Shown: piece after piece, positions 53,983-64,000 of the stretch
How the letters are laid out: each line of letters opens with the position of its first letter
Numbering within the stretch: the stretch's first letter is position 1
Origin: Halichondria panicea
Lineage: Eukaryota; Porifera; Demospongiae; Suberitida; Halichondriidae
Assembly: GCF_963675165.1 (NCBI RefSeq)
Contig: NC_087378.1
Span: forward strand, 5,017,205-5,081,204
Length of the DNA: 64,000 bases
Direction of reading: 5' to 3'
The notes under the pieces: generated by a model
Told to the model about the DNA's origin: nothing
Databases searched by the model: none
The model's input: only the letters and a program-made list of their open reading frames with translations
Position numbers and translations under genes: made by a program

Positions 53983-56900
53983 CTAGTAGTGTCTGGGTAA
54001 CAGTTTCCATTGTCGCTTTTGCTCATTTGTCACTTGTCTTAATTTTTCTTTATGTGTACCTGGAGGAAGTATAATAGCAACTCATAACACATTTGTTGCT
54101 GTCACAATCAGAGTTGTACATCATCAACTGTGAGCCATGAACGCAGCTGATTGTGATAATTATAGATTACGGTATTATTACCTCTCAGATAGAGTATTCC
54201 ATATGCCTCTCCAGTCTTTAGATTCTGTAAGGAAAAATTTGAGTAATCAGATGTGGTAAACACATAAGTGCGAAAATGTTAAGTACCTTACAAAAATACT
54301 CAAGGATCGAATTAGTGGACTTGCGATGCAACCCCTGGATTTTCTTTGCCCTTTACCTCCAGGAGAAAACTATACAAGCGTTCAAACCAAAACTGACTCT
54401 TAAAATTTGTTACACCTTGTATGTGAGCATTCTTTTTATTATGTCAGTCACCCTTATTAGTTATTGCCCAGCACGAGTGCAACATGTCATCCAGTGCAAT
54501 ATGGCATGTTGCGCGAGGGCACCTGCAATAACTAACTTGTTGCCCAATGACGTCAAATTCTTCTGATTGGTCAATTTTTCCCTATGTTTTGGGTAGAATT
54601 TATTAGTTTGTTAATTTCATAGTAAATTCTTAGGTTTTGTTCCTGCAACTAATGGAACGGTAGTAGCCTATAAAAGGGACCAAATGAGTTATTAGGTGAG
54701 AAGGTGGGGCCATAAGTCCCAAAAGTAGATTTCTTTCTCAAAATTTACACACAGTGCATTATGCCATATAATGCATGGTAAAGTCTATTTGCATCGAGTT
54801 CAACCTCGGAAGTTATGTGGTCAATTATGGCTTCATTTATTTATGTGGTGGACAAGTATGCCTGGGACTTCTACGTGGAAAATGCTGGTTGGAGCTTACC
54901 AGCTCTACAGCATATAGATAGAAGCGCTTTTTAACAAGGAATCCAATGGTATATGAAACTTTGAATTTCAGTAAAGTATGACAAATTTATGACAACTTTA
55001 TGAAGGTCAAACTCAACACAAATAGACTTTAGCAAGAGTTCCTAATGAACTCTTGACTTTAGTGATGCAACTTGCCATATACTGAGCACTGGATTGCTTT
55101 ATCTGCCCACTCACTGCATGACAAACCAGAAAAAGAGTGATGTGTACAGAGAAAGGACTGCAGTTATTACACAGCTTCACTTATGTTGTGTGAGTATAAT
55201 TATAATGAACTCTTGATAGTAGCTATAATTTTTTACTTTGGCACTTCCACCAAGGCCGCTGTGCTTTCATTTTATATTAGATGTTGGCAAATGCCAAGAC
55301 CCAGATAAATAAAAATTTTAGCATAATAGGATAATGGGCATGAGGTATCTATAGCCCCGTTTACACGACAGCTAATCCGGGTCAAATCTGGATTGAATCC
55401 GGTCACAATGAGTAGTGGGCATAGTAAAATGACCACTAATTGCATTTGCGCAACATTGGCGGATAGGAAGCTTAGAGGACATCTTTACCACTAAACCTTA
55501 CTTTGTGCCGATTTATAGGACAAATTAGGATCTAGACTATCACACTATTTTGCTTGCTATTCATTTTACAGTTGACCCTCGCTATTCCGGCTCTCTGAAG
55601 TACGGCCACCTCGATAATTATACCGGCCATTGGGTTTGGCACGGATTGCTATAATTTTTTGTTTACTGCACAAAACTCGACCTGAAATGTGACCACTCCC
55701 TATTCCGTATACTGGCCAGTACTGGCTTCCCCAAAGACCGGATATGACATTTTGGGTGTGGTTTGGTTGGATTACACTTAAATAGAGAGCAGAATGATTC
55801 ATTATCCTCGAGACAGAACCGCAAAATTATAGTCATTAGATTCGAGGTAAGGTCAGATTTTTAGCAGCACCTATTTTCTGAAATACAGCCACCTCGCTAT
55901 TCCGGCCAAGCTGCACTGTCTCAAGGGTGTGACCAGTTCAAGATAATGAGAGTCTACTGTAATACATATCTACAGTGTGTACATTCTTGTGCACAAAACA
56001 AGCCTCAAGCCATAATATAGAGTTTGACGTCACATGCATCAATAACATGCACCATTTAATGCACTGAATTTCATATTCTGCTCTGTATTCTGCACTGTAT
56101 CTCATATTTGCACTGATAATTATACGTGACATTTCCTTTTTCAAATGCCGCATAGCATAGTTCAGCACAGTTTTGTGTCTGCTTTACTTGGAAGCATCGT
56201 CAGAGTTAGTGGCTGTTTTGCAGCAGCATTTGGGGGGGAACCGCAGCAGCCCTCTGGCCTCACAAGTTCTTTTACTTACTAGCTACTAGCTAGCTGATAT
56301 GACTGAGAACTATTTAGTACCAGAGGCTGTACAACATCTGCGAGTCAAAGGAAGTGTTTTAGACTCACATTCCTTAGGCGATTCAATTGCGTGTTACCTG
56401 CCAACACAAACACTGGGCTATTTTTAGCTGCCAAGAGTCTGATTCGTGCAATGTTTGATCTAGGTTATAGCTATTAGCTTAACCAACCATCGTTTCAGCT
56501 AAAGAATCATCAGGATGCCTGGAGTTGCTATGAGTATCACTTTGACCAGGATATAATAAGGAACGCGGTTCTTTAAGACTCGCGCATGTCGTGCCTCCTC
56601 TGATTTAGTACGCTATTATCAACTTGAAACTCCACCTCCTAGTCCAGTAAGCCCCACCTACAGTCTAGTTAGACTAAGTAATTAGCTCCACCAGAGTTAA
56701 ATGGATTGGAAATGGATCATGTACTCCCATAAGCTGCATATGAGCAAAGACACAGTCGTGTTTCGCTCCCTACCCCCGGGAAAACTACTTTTATGGCTGT
56801 TTTGGAAACTTTAGACCTTTCCAACTCTCCCTTCATTTAATGAGCTTCATAATAATTATATATTTTTTTACAGGCCTAGCTAGTCTATATAAATTGCTAA

Positions 56901-58273
56901 TGAAAGTCCGTGAAACATGTTATTAAGTTGGCTTGGCCTAAGAATTGTGTTCAGTCTGCATGGCCTGTCCTTTCTTCTCTTCTTGAACTTCTTTGCTTCT
57001 TGACATTCCTCTTTATGGGCATTTCACATTAATTTTCATTATTGAAGAGTATAATACTTCTGTACTGAAAAAAGAAAGGGAATCATAAATTTAAAAAACA
57101 TTTGCAATGTGAATGTTACTAGGATTGCCACGAAAAGCGAAGAAACAAGAAATTCAGCGAGTGCATAACTCCAATCCGTTACAACGTCATGAACATGTAC
57201 AGCCGAGTGGCCTACTGTTGATAATGATTTTAGAATCAAAAAATTCAAGTTGGGTAAAAATGAACCGAGAATAGGAAATAAATCATCCACCCACGCATCC
57301 AACACTTGCATGTTTGCTCAACACTGTTAGGGAAAACATTACAAACACATTACATACCTTGCAAAAAATTCATAAAAATTACTGAAGGATTTGCTGCAGG
57401 AAAAGCACAAAAACAAACAAAAAATATTGCTTAAAACAGTACATGTGAATGACGTTGTAGCGGATTGGAGTTATGCACTTGCCGAATTTCTTGTTTCTTC
57501 GTGCTTTTCCTGGGAATCCTAGCGACATTCACATTGCAAATGTTTTTTTAGTTATTAATGGTATAGGCATGGGTTTCAGTTTTTTACGGGGGCCTCTGCA
57601 ATGGCATGTATTAGACACAACAAGTTTCCCAGGTTTCACAGGAGATTTAGAGCGGAACACGGATATAATTATGAGCCACTACCAGCCGACATGCGCAACA
57701 AATTACTACAAGTGCTAGTGAATTGGCCTGGACGTTATCACGTGACCGCAATGACATTAATGTATAGAGTGGCGTCGCCGCCCTCCCTGAAGGAGGACGG
57801 GAACCAAGCCTATCTACAGTTTTGTTCTGCCTGTTACGCAATAGCAATAGCATTATATAAATCTCTTAAAAATGGGTGTTAGCCAATAACTTGTGTTGGC
57901 CACGCCTCTCAGTCAATCCAGCATGTGCAAAATTCACACGTGGTAAAGTTAAGTGGGTGTGATCAATCCCACTTGAAATACTGCAATCTGATTGGAGCTG
58001 GTGGAATTGAACAAAACTGTAGATAAGCTTGGGTCCCGTCCTCCTTGAGGGCAGTAACCCCCGTCTAATGAATACACTGAATAGGACTGCTACATGCTGT
58101 TGCCAACTCACAGAATGTGGAACGACTTTCTTTATGGTCCAGTAATTTAAAGTGGGCTTTCTTTTTGTTTCAGTAGTTTCCCACACATCTCTGGTCACCT
58201 TCCTCCCTACTCCAAACCTTGGTAGCTTGTTCAAGATCTTAAAAAGTTGTGTAGGATTTTGTGACATCTCGAC
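53983..58273 (-). CDS. MRPS34: Mitochondrial ribosomal protein S34-like, 3 exons
   Basis: Exons in coding order are 58273-58112, 54224-54182 and 54059-53983 with matching phases and a TAG stop. The first has the signature LPRFGVGRKVTRDVW followed by NYWTIKKV; the second encodes NLKTGEAYGILYLRG, matching the family's NL-x-x-G-(K/E)-A-(W/Y)-GIL block; the third ends QWKLLPRHY. Known: mS34 is a component of the small mitochondrial ribosomal subunit. The likely start is the ATG at 58267, which gives 91 residues; this is shorter than vertebrate forms, which have a longer N-terminus and C-terminus. An upstream exon cannot be excluded, because the reading frame stays open to an acceptor-like site at 58274. 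The first intron (3.9 kb) holds a pogo-like MITE and other repeats. Confidence 0.75.
54227..55568. other. MRPS34 first intron, right part
   Basis: The block 54790-55035 (TATGTGGTCAATTATGGCTT to TTTATGAAGGTCAAACTCAA) repeats 42965-43205. GGGCATGAGGTATCTATAG near 55336 matches one arm of the family B hairpin but is unpaired. No gene seen. Confidence 0.5.
55569..55959. mobile_element. Pogo/Tigger-like MITE
   Basis: Left end CAGTTGACCCTCGCTATTCC, right end TAATGAGAGTCTACTG, flanked by TA on both sides (55567-55568 and 55960-55961). Internal ATTCCGGCC repeats; 391 bp, no transposase. Confidence 0.75.
57080..57555. repeat. Inverted repeat with 115-bp arms
   Basis: GAGTGCATAACTCCAATCCG at about 57158 and CGGATTGGAGTTATGCACTT at about 57463 are inverted, and pairing extends to the ACATTTGCAATGTGAATGT ends. 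Frames of 90 and 81 residues across the arms are mirror by-products. Lies in the MRPS34 intron. Confidence 0.7.
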
Positions 58274-58858
58274 CTACATACGTACGTATGTACGTACGTG
58301 TAATAGAGCAGAGGAGGAATTCCAGGGTCAAAAGGTCACACCACGTTGTAACATTAGTCTCGAGGCCAGACTCCTCCCGGGAGAGTCTGACAAAGCGCCT
58401 CGTCGTCCTAGCGTTCAATTGGAGACGGATCGGCCTGGGGTCCCGAGGCTACTTTTCAGTAGGTTTCTGTATATCTTTTCTTTTTTCTCTGTGCACACAC
58501 ATTCCTCCAGAGGCCGTGGGGGGCCCAAATCCTAAATCGCAACTGTTTTAGGCTCCGGGGGAAGCCCCATATCGCTTCTACACGTACAAATACGTACGTA
58601 TACGTGGACTGGACGACTTATATATGGATGTCATTGATCTCGGACATAATACAGGTAGAACAATATTTATTATATTAATTCACTGTACCGTATATTAAAT
58701 TATGCATGTGTTGTATAGCTCACCAACATAATACTGTACGTGTGCGTGTAGATAATGAAGATAGTGTGGTACCAGGATATGGCCAGGATGGGTACAGTAC
58801 GGTATAGACTATAAATTTAGCTACGTACCTCTTCTCTTCGTAATAGCAAATCTTAATT
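58274..58858. promoter_or_regulatory. Head-to-head intergenic region between MRPS34-like and MEPCE
   Basis: About 590 bp separate the two predicted starts, so a shared bidirectional promoter is likely. Seen: an ACGTACGTAC-rich stretch near 58280-58303 and another near 58580-58603, and at 58308-58345 a fragment with the end motif AGGGTCAAAAGGTC that also occurs at the ends of the MITEs at 3961-4406 and 34878-35051. No clear TATA box is assigned. A 5' untranslated exon may lie here (GTAATAG acceptor just before 58859). Confidence 0.4.
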
Positions 58859-61800
58859 ATGATGAACTGTATGGAAGAGACTAAAGAAGATCATGATGCC
58901 TCACGAACGCAAATTTCTGGACAAAAAAGAAAGTTTCCAGAGCTGGCTCATTGTGAGGGTGATATTAAGCAAGGGTCTCCTTCAAAGCAACCCCGAATCG
59001 AGCAGCGTCCACAGTCAATCAGCAGCACCCAGCTGGCTTATAGTGTCATGAAATTTCGTCTCGGAGGAAGTGTTTCAGACCCCTTAAATCTTGAAGGAGA
59101 TTCTGCAAAGCAAATTGATGGTGAGTGCTCTACTTGTGCACCATCACCTGCTCTACCAAGTGGCCAGCTATCTCCGCTGCCACAACACCTACAAAAAGAT
59201 CCTCTTAATATAGAAGGAAGAACAATGAAAGTTGTTCATAATAAGCAGACTTCAGGTAAGGGCATATGCAAGTGTGTTAGTGTGTGTATAATTATTCTGC
59301 TGACTTAAAACAGGTGGAGAAAGTGCTTTGCATTTGTATGGTAAATCAGGTCACAAACGAAAGCCAAGAAATAGGCGTCGAAACAGCTCAAAATCAGATT
59401 ATCAAGATACAGCTGAGGTGAATATTTATTCGCTTACTACGCACTGTCAATCTGATTTTCAGAAAAAATCATCAATCAGCTCCCAAAAGTTTCGTTACGG
59501 GAATTATGATCGTTACTATGGATATCGTAATAGCGGTGTAGACGAGGAAGACCTTCGCATATCAATGTTCCAAAAGGAATGGTTTGAAGGAGTAGACTGC
59601 TTAGATATTGGATGTAATACTGGTCAGGTGAGTTACGCTGCTCATATACTGTGTTCACAGTATACGTTAATTGTTAGTCAGACGGATGAACACAGTATAC
59701 GTTAATTGTTAGTCAGACGGATGAACACAGTATACTTTAATTGTTAGTCAGACGGATAGCCGTAGTAGTTGAAAGGGAATACACTCCCTGTATTGTAAGA
59801 CTATGTTCTTGCCCTTGCTTTTAAAAGTACACTTACATGCACTAGTACTGTACTTATATTAATATACAACACTATACATGTAATACGTACTCTTTTGGGG
59901 CGCTGTTTGTGTTAAGGTAAAAATTAATACCGTATAGCGCAAAATTTTAGAGGGGCTTAGTTAATTTTTGCTGATTTTGTGGATTAGCAATCCTACACGA
60001 AAATTAAGTCCATGAAAATTGTTCTTTAATTTGAATTATCTACTATAACGTGCAAGGATTAAGGGCGTGGCTTGCAGTCATTCCACGAACATTGTGCAAC
60101 AAAATGCTTTTAGAGGCTGTTCCACGAAATATAAGTGCCTCGAAAATTTCACGGTATACGGTAGTTGGTCTTTGCCTCAAAACGCAGGCATACTTGTCCA
60201 CCACATAAAGCATAAAATGATGAAGCCATAATATTGACCACATAACTTCTGGGGCCAAACTCAGCGCAAATCAACTTTTAGTCGGGGGCATACCTTTTGT
60301 CAAAGGGGGGAGGGGGAAGAGGAGAAAAGGTATGGAGACTCTTCCAGCACTTATGTATTACACACAAAATAACGTACACTAAGTGTTTTCCGAATTTTGT
60401 GAGTATTTTTTTAGAGAATAACTCGTCAATGTTTCGAAAACTGCACAACTTCGCTGCTGCTAGGTTAGGTCTAAGCTCAGCATGTTCATTGTCCATTCTT
60501 GTTCTTTCCGTTGGAATGCTAATAAGCCCACAGGCGCTAGCTGCTGTAGTAACTGCGAGTGCCTGCCAATCACAGTGATTGCATGCATTCCGGTAAACCG
60601 CGCCCATGTTTTCATGGGGAAATATTTCGTGGAGGTCAGCTTGCCCACAGAAATTACCCGCTATACGGTATATTCCCTGCATGGTACGTATTATAGATAA
60701 CCTGCACTGTTGGAACCATATAATATCTTTCCTCCAGATAACCATTAAAATTGCACAAATTTTCAAGCCAAGAAAGATAGTCGGAATTGATATTGATCAC
60801 AAGCTAGTTCAGATGGCCTGGAAAAATTTACAAAGGTGTGTCCCTTGCCGCTATAATTATACGGTCCACTGAGATTAAGCCTTGACTGTCCTATAACGAT
60901 TGTAAGTATGAACATGTTTGGCTATGTGTGTGTGTGATACGTGTATACTTAACACCAAATAGTCGTAGTGTGATCCCATGTTGTTACCCAAGGCCGTGCA
61001 GTTTTCGATGTTAAAGCTTCGTTGTCTAATTAATAAAAGCGACCAAAGCTTGAACTTGCACACGCGGTTAGCTAACTACACGCGGCCTTTATTCGAGGTG
61101 CTTATTTACAGCTGAAGTGATCTTGTACCAAGAACAATGGTCACTAAAGTAGAAGCTACAATTATATATAGCTGCTGTTATTTGCTGCTTAGCTAATTTA
61201 TTGTACAACACTCTTTTGGTTGCTATACACCTGTAGATATAATTATTATTCATGTCAACAGCCAAGGGTTAGCATGCACTTCAGTGCTCTAGTTTGTCTG
61301 TTTGTGACACATGAATCTGCGAGTCTGGATTCCATGGCGCTGCGTTTACAGCATGGATAGCCTTCACACAACAAGTTATTAGTTATAATAGTGGCAGATT
61401 TTGAAGCTTCGTTTGTTGAAAGAAGTTTGAACTTTACACGTTGGCAGCTATACACACCTGTCTTTTTATTCGAGGTAAGCCTACGTGTTTACAGCTGAAG
61501 TGATCCCGTACCAGGAACAATGGAAAAGGGTCACTGAAGTAGAAAGTTAGAATTATGACTGGTTTGTCGGGGAGGCTTCTTTGCTGACTCTGGATACCGG
61601 ATCCTAGCACCAGGACCATACTTCTCTAAGACTCCAGCTTCTCCAGCTTCTTCATTGTGATCATAGTCCACAGTGCATGTGTACCATGCACCATCATTGT
61701 AGCAACAACTTTCATGCTCTTTTACATCAAAATAGTTAGTTTTTCTCTGAGTTGTTGTGCTATACAGCTCAGTCATACATACTACATGCACTGCTGTATC

Positions 61801-62376
61801 ACTCGGTTTCTTTATAATCGTGTCACCGGCCGAGGGTTTGCACTTTAGTGCTCTAGTTTTCCTGTCAACTACATGTATGTATATGTATGAAAAGCTCTAC
61901 AATTTAATCTCTTAGGGACCGAATACCGACTGTGGCTCCCGACGGTCGCCCCTTTCCTCTATCACTGTTATTGGCTCGAGGTCCACCAGCATTTCTCCCT
62001 TTGCTGTCCAAACCAGAAAGTTCATGTACTCAAAGCAGTGCCATTAATAAAGCAGCTGAAGATGTATCTAACAAATTTCCTAACAACGTTGAGTTTAAAC
62101 AGGTAAGGTTAAACTGTGATCAGATTTTTAATCACAGTGAATGATGTTTGGTTTCAGTGCAACTATGTTCCAAACAAAGGCTCTCAGGCAGACTGTCAAA
62201 ATGCTGAGTATGACACTATACTAGCACTGAGCCTTACCAAATGGATCCACCTAAACTGGGGTGATGATGGCATCAAAATGTTCTTTAGGAAAATCTACAA
62301 TCATTTGAGACCAGGAGGGCGCTTGATTTTAGAACCGCAGCCTTATACATCGTATTCAAGGAAAAAGAAACTTGCT
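58859..62376 (+). CDS. MEPCE: 7SK snRNA methylphosphate capping enzyme (MEPCE/Bin3 family), 3' end outside window
   Basis: Exons: 58859-59255, 59314-59627, 60738-60835, 61916-62102, 62158-62376, all in phase (405 codons so far). Residues 1-190 are polar and basic. The Bin3 block starts FRYGNYDRYYGYRN, followed by SAM-binding motif I (LDIGCNTGQ, about 229-237), motif II (VGIDID, 252-257), the Bin3-specific LSLTKWIHLNWGD (356-368), LRPGG and LEPQPYTSY. Known: these enzymes methylate the gamma-phosphate of 7SK snRNA and stabilise the 7SK RNP that controls P-TEFb. The last donor (GCT|GTAAGT) points to at least one more exon, which I do not find before 64000. Exon 2 contains a possible 45-nt intron at about 59417-59461, removable without a frame change. 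The start is one of two adjacent ATGs. Confidence 0.88.
59655..59760. repeat. Three tandem units of about 35 bp
   Basis: CACAGTATACGTTAATTGTT followed by AGTCAGACGGAT, three times, in the MEPCE intron right after exon 2. Confidence 0.8.
59928..60163. mobile_element. MITE with TACCGTATA ends
   Basis: Left TACCGTATAGCGCAAAATTT, right CGGTATACGGTA, with internal AAATTAAG and CCACGAA motifs. In the MEPCE intron; same end class as 9074-9419 and 25199-25596. Confidence 0.65.
60590..60672. mobile_element. MITE fragment ending CGCTATACGGTA
   Basis: AAATATTTCGTGG and ACCCGCTATACGGTA place it with the TACCGTATA class. A long minus-strand frame (60766-60278) crosses it but is not recognisable. Confidence 0.5.
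61020..61860. repeat. Family G repeats, reverse orientation
   Basis: AAGCTTGAACTTGCACACGC, GGCCTTTATTCGAGGTGCTT, two successive AGCTGAAGTGATC blocks and a final CCGAGGGTTTGCACTTTAGT. They fill the intron before MEPCE exon 4. Confidence 0.6.
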
Positions 62377-62436
62377 GTAAGTGTCTATGGGGATAAAATA
62401 ATGTGCGTACATGTATGTACATGCAAAGGGTATATA

Positions 62437-62600
62437 CCATATAGCAGGTAATTTTTGGGGCAAAATATTCGTGGTTGAGCAATAATAATTATTAATATTT
62501 AGTCATTTCATGGATAACATTTTCGTGGTTGCTGCTTGCCCCGCAGGTAAAGGTAGGCAAGGTCGCTTTATTCAAGTTTATACCCTCGAAATATACCCGC
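62437..62600. mobile_element. MITE copy with AAAATATTCGTGGTT motifs
   Basis: Begins CATATAGCAGGTAATTTTTG then GGGCAAAATATTCGTGGTTG; same family as 37737-37930. Confidence 0.6.
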
Positions 62601-63009
62601 TATAAACCCATGCATGATTATATCACTCGTGTTGAGTTGTGGACTCGTGTACTCTTGTGTTCTTTTACTAGGCTGGGTTTTTTTCACTGAAGAAGGCTGT
62701 TTATTCGAACAAGTTTGGGGTACAGTGCTAGCTCCTTATATATATAATTCCCTTGTTGTTCAGTCTTTAGAATAATGTTTTCTAAGCTTCAGAGAGAAGC
62801 TTCAGCTAAGAGCCATTCCAATCGATTCCAATAATAATAAAACGGGAACTGACTTCGTACACGATAGTACACGAATATAAATGTCACAAAAGTGAACGAG
62901 AATATACTAATAGCCAGAATTGGCAGGCTTAGTTGTTCGCCTAACCGTTATAAAAGCGAAAACTCGGCCTGGGATCAAGGCTATACATGCAGTAGCATTT
63001 GTGAACTTG

Positions 63010-63590
63010 ATCTCTTTGGACACACCCTTTAATTAATTATTCCTGAATATGTAATGCGCATGCGCACTCATTCCCCATGTGTGAGAAAATAATATCCAAG
63101 ATCCAGATCATCTTTTTCTTGAGGGCCTGGTAAACACTACCATATACAACAATGTAACAATGTAGATGCATGTACACAAGTCTTTTCACTGAACTACAGA
63201 TCCTGAAAGAATCAATTTTCTTCTTTCTTGAGGTCCTGGTAAGCCATAAATAACAACAATAGATACATGTAAATAAGTATTTTCTTCTCAGTGACTTTAT
63301 ATAGAGAAGCTAACTTTAAAAACTACTATAACACTTGAGCGAAAGCATAACATGGCGAGAGGCATTAGCAAGCGCACGCTTGCAACATTCGTTTATAATA
63401 TATATAGTAGGGAGAATATAAAAATTATTATATTTTATTAATAATTATAAGCTTTTTTCTATAATGAATTTTACTAGCAGAAGTGATTATATCTAGTGTT
63501 TTGTAGCTTACCAGGACCTCTAGAAACAGAAATTGATTCTCTGCCAGGATTGTGGATGAGTGTGCATGCGCATTAGAATAACCCTTTATC
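63010..63590. repeat. Family F copies, reverse
   Basis: ATCTCTTTGGACACACCCTT, GCGCATGCGCACTCATTCCC and CTTCTTTCTTGAGGTCCTGG, ending with CATGGCGAGAGGCATTAGCA near 63353 and a partial second copy at 63480-63590. Confidence 0.7.
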
Positions 63591-63699
63591 GTTCAGCCGC
63601 ACACAATCTGGAAACAGTTCCATCACTTTAGTTCGCATCTGAGCCCAACCCACCAAATTAGCTTGATGTTATCTCCGCCCCAAATGAAGTGGCTAATGG

Positions 63700-64000
63700 C
63701 TTTTAGATCATGTTTGTCATAAATACTGCAATCTGATTGGTTAGAGGAAATGTTCTATCCAATTTAGAAAATCATGTACTTCAATAGAAAATCATGTACT
63801 TCAATAGAAAATCATGTACTTCACTTAGAAAATCATGTAGCAAAGATTAGATAAGAACATTCAAATCTGATTGGCTAAATACTCATGGTTGCTATGATCT
63901 AAAATGGTTAGACACTGTTTAAGAAGTTTCCACATGATTTAGAAGTCCTCAGGGCTAGTAGAACCCTCACTGCGTTCGGGATACTACAACCAGCCCTTTG
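63700..64000. mobile_element. Family C hairpin element, copy 3, cut by window end
   Basis: Leader 63705-63900 nearly identical to 26780-26970, then TTAGACACTGTTTAAGAAG and the tip region CCCTCACTGCGTTCGGG. The right arm lies past 64000. Confidence 0.75.

Noticed and set aside
54276-54566. 96-residue plus-strand frame
   Set aside because: No recognisable domain or start context, and no fit to neighbouring exons; it lies in the MRPS34-like gene's intron.
57473-57882. Overlapping 81- and 93-residue plus-strand frames
   Set aside because: The first is the mirror of a minus-strand frame across an inverted repeat. The second has no recognisable motif or supported splice sites.
60278-60766. 162-residue minus-strand open frame in the MEPCE intron
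   Set aside because: It crosses a MITE and unrelated intron sequence, ends in a proline run from poly-C, and matches no family.

Overview
The window is from an intron-rich, repeat-laden animal nuclear genome. All splice junctions I could place are GT-AG, and four protein-coding genes of metazoan type can be assembled exon by exon with consistent phases. A basal animal such as a demosponge fits the compact TACC protein, the AT-rich sequence and the dense MITE load, but nothing seen here proves the species.

Layout of the genes. (1) A minus-strand gene at 28250-1259 has 17 exons and encodes a predicted 764-residue secreted protein. It has a signal peptide, four Cu/Zn-SOD-like domains and a C-terminal hydrophobic tail that looks like a GPI signal. 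It matches the copper-only SOD-repeat protein (CSRP) type: three domains keep all four copper histidines, none keeps the zinc histidines, and the third domain has lost its metal ligands. (2) A plus-strand TACC gene at 29885-53802 has 10 exons and starts divergently from gene 1. Its very large introns hold a dead Gypsy fragment, a broken tyrosine-recombinase (Crypton-like) element, and a cluster of transcription-unit-like hairpin elements. (3) An MRPS34-like gene lies on the minus strand at 58273-53983, tail to tail with TACC. (4) A MEPCE/Bin3-type 7SK cap methyltransferase gene runs on the plus strand from 58859 past the window end, head to head with MRPS34.

Most of the remaining sequence is mobile DNA: pogo-like MITEs with TA duplications, foldback elements, hAT-like ends, several multi-copy families (called D, E, F and G below), microsatellites and minisatellites. 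The most unusual signal is a set of otherwise different repeat families that each begin with a 100-150 bp near-perfect hairpin. Most of these have a similar GC-rich tip (C-GA-CGYAG-GAGGG type). In family A the hairpin is followed by a GCGCATGCGC motif, a TATA box and a conserved non-coding body, and the right end carries direct repeats of the 13-mer found in the hairpin arms. The recombinase element has the same plan (hairpin head with an arm motif repeated at the right end), which suggests, but does not prove, that recombinase-type elements and the short hairpin elements are related.
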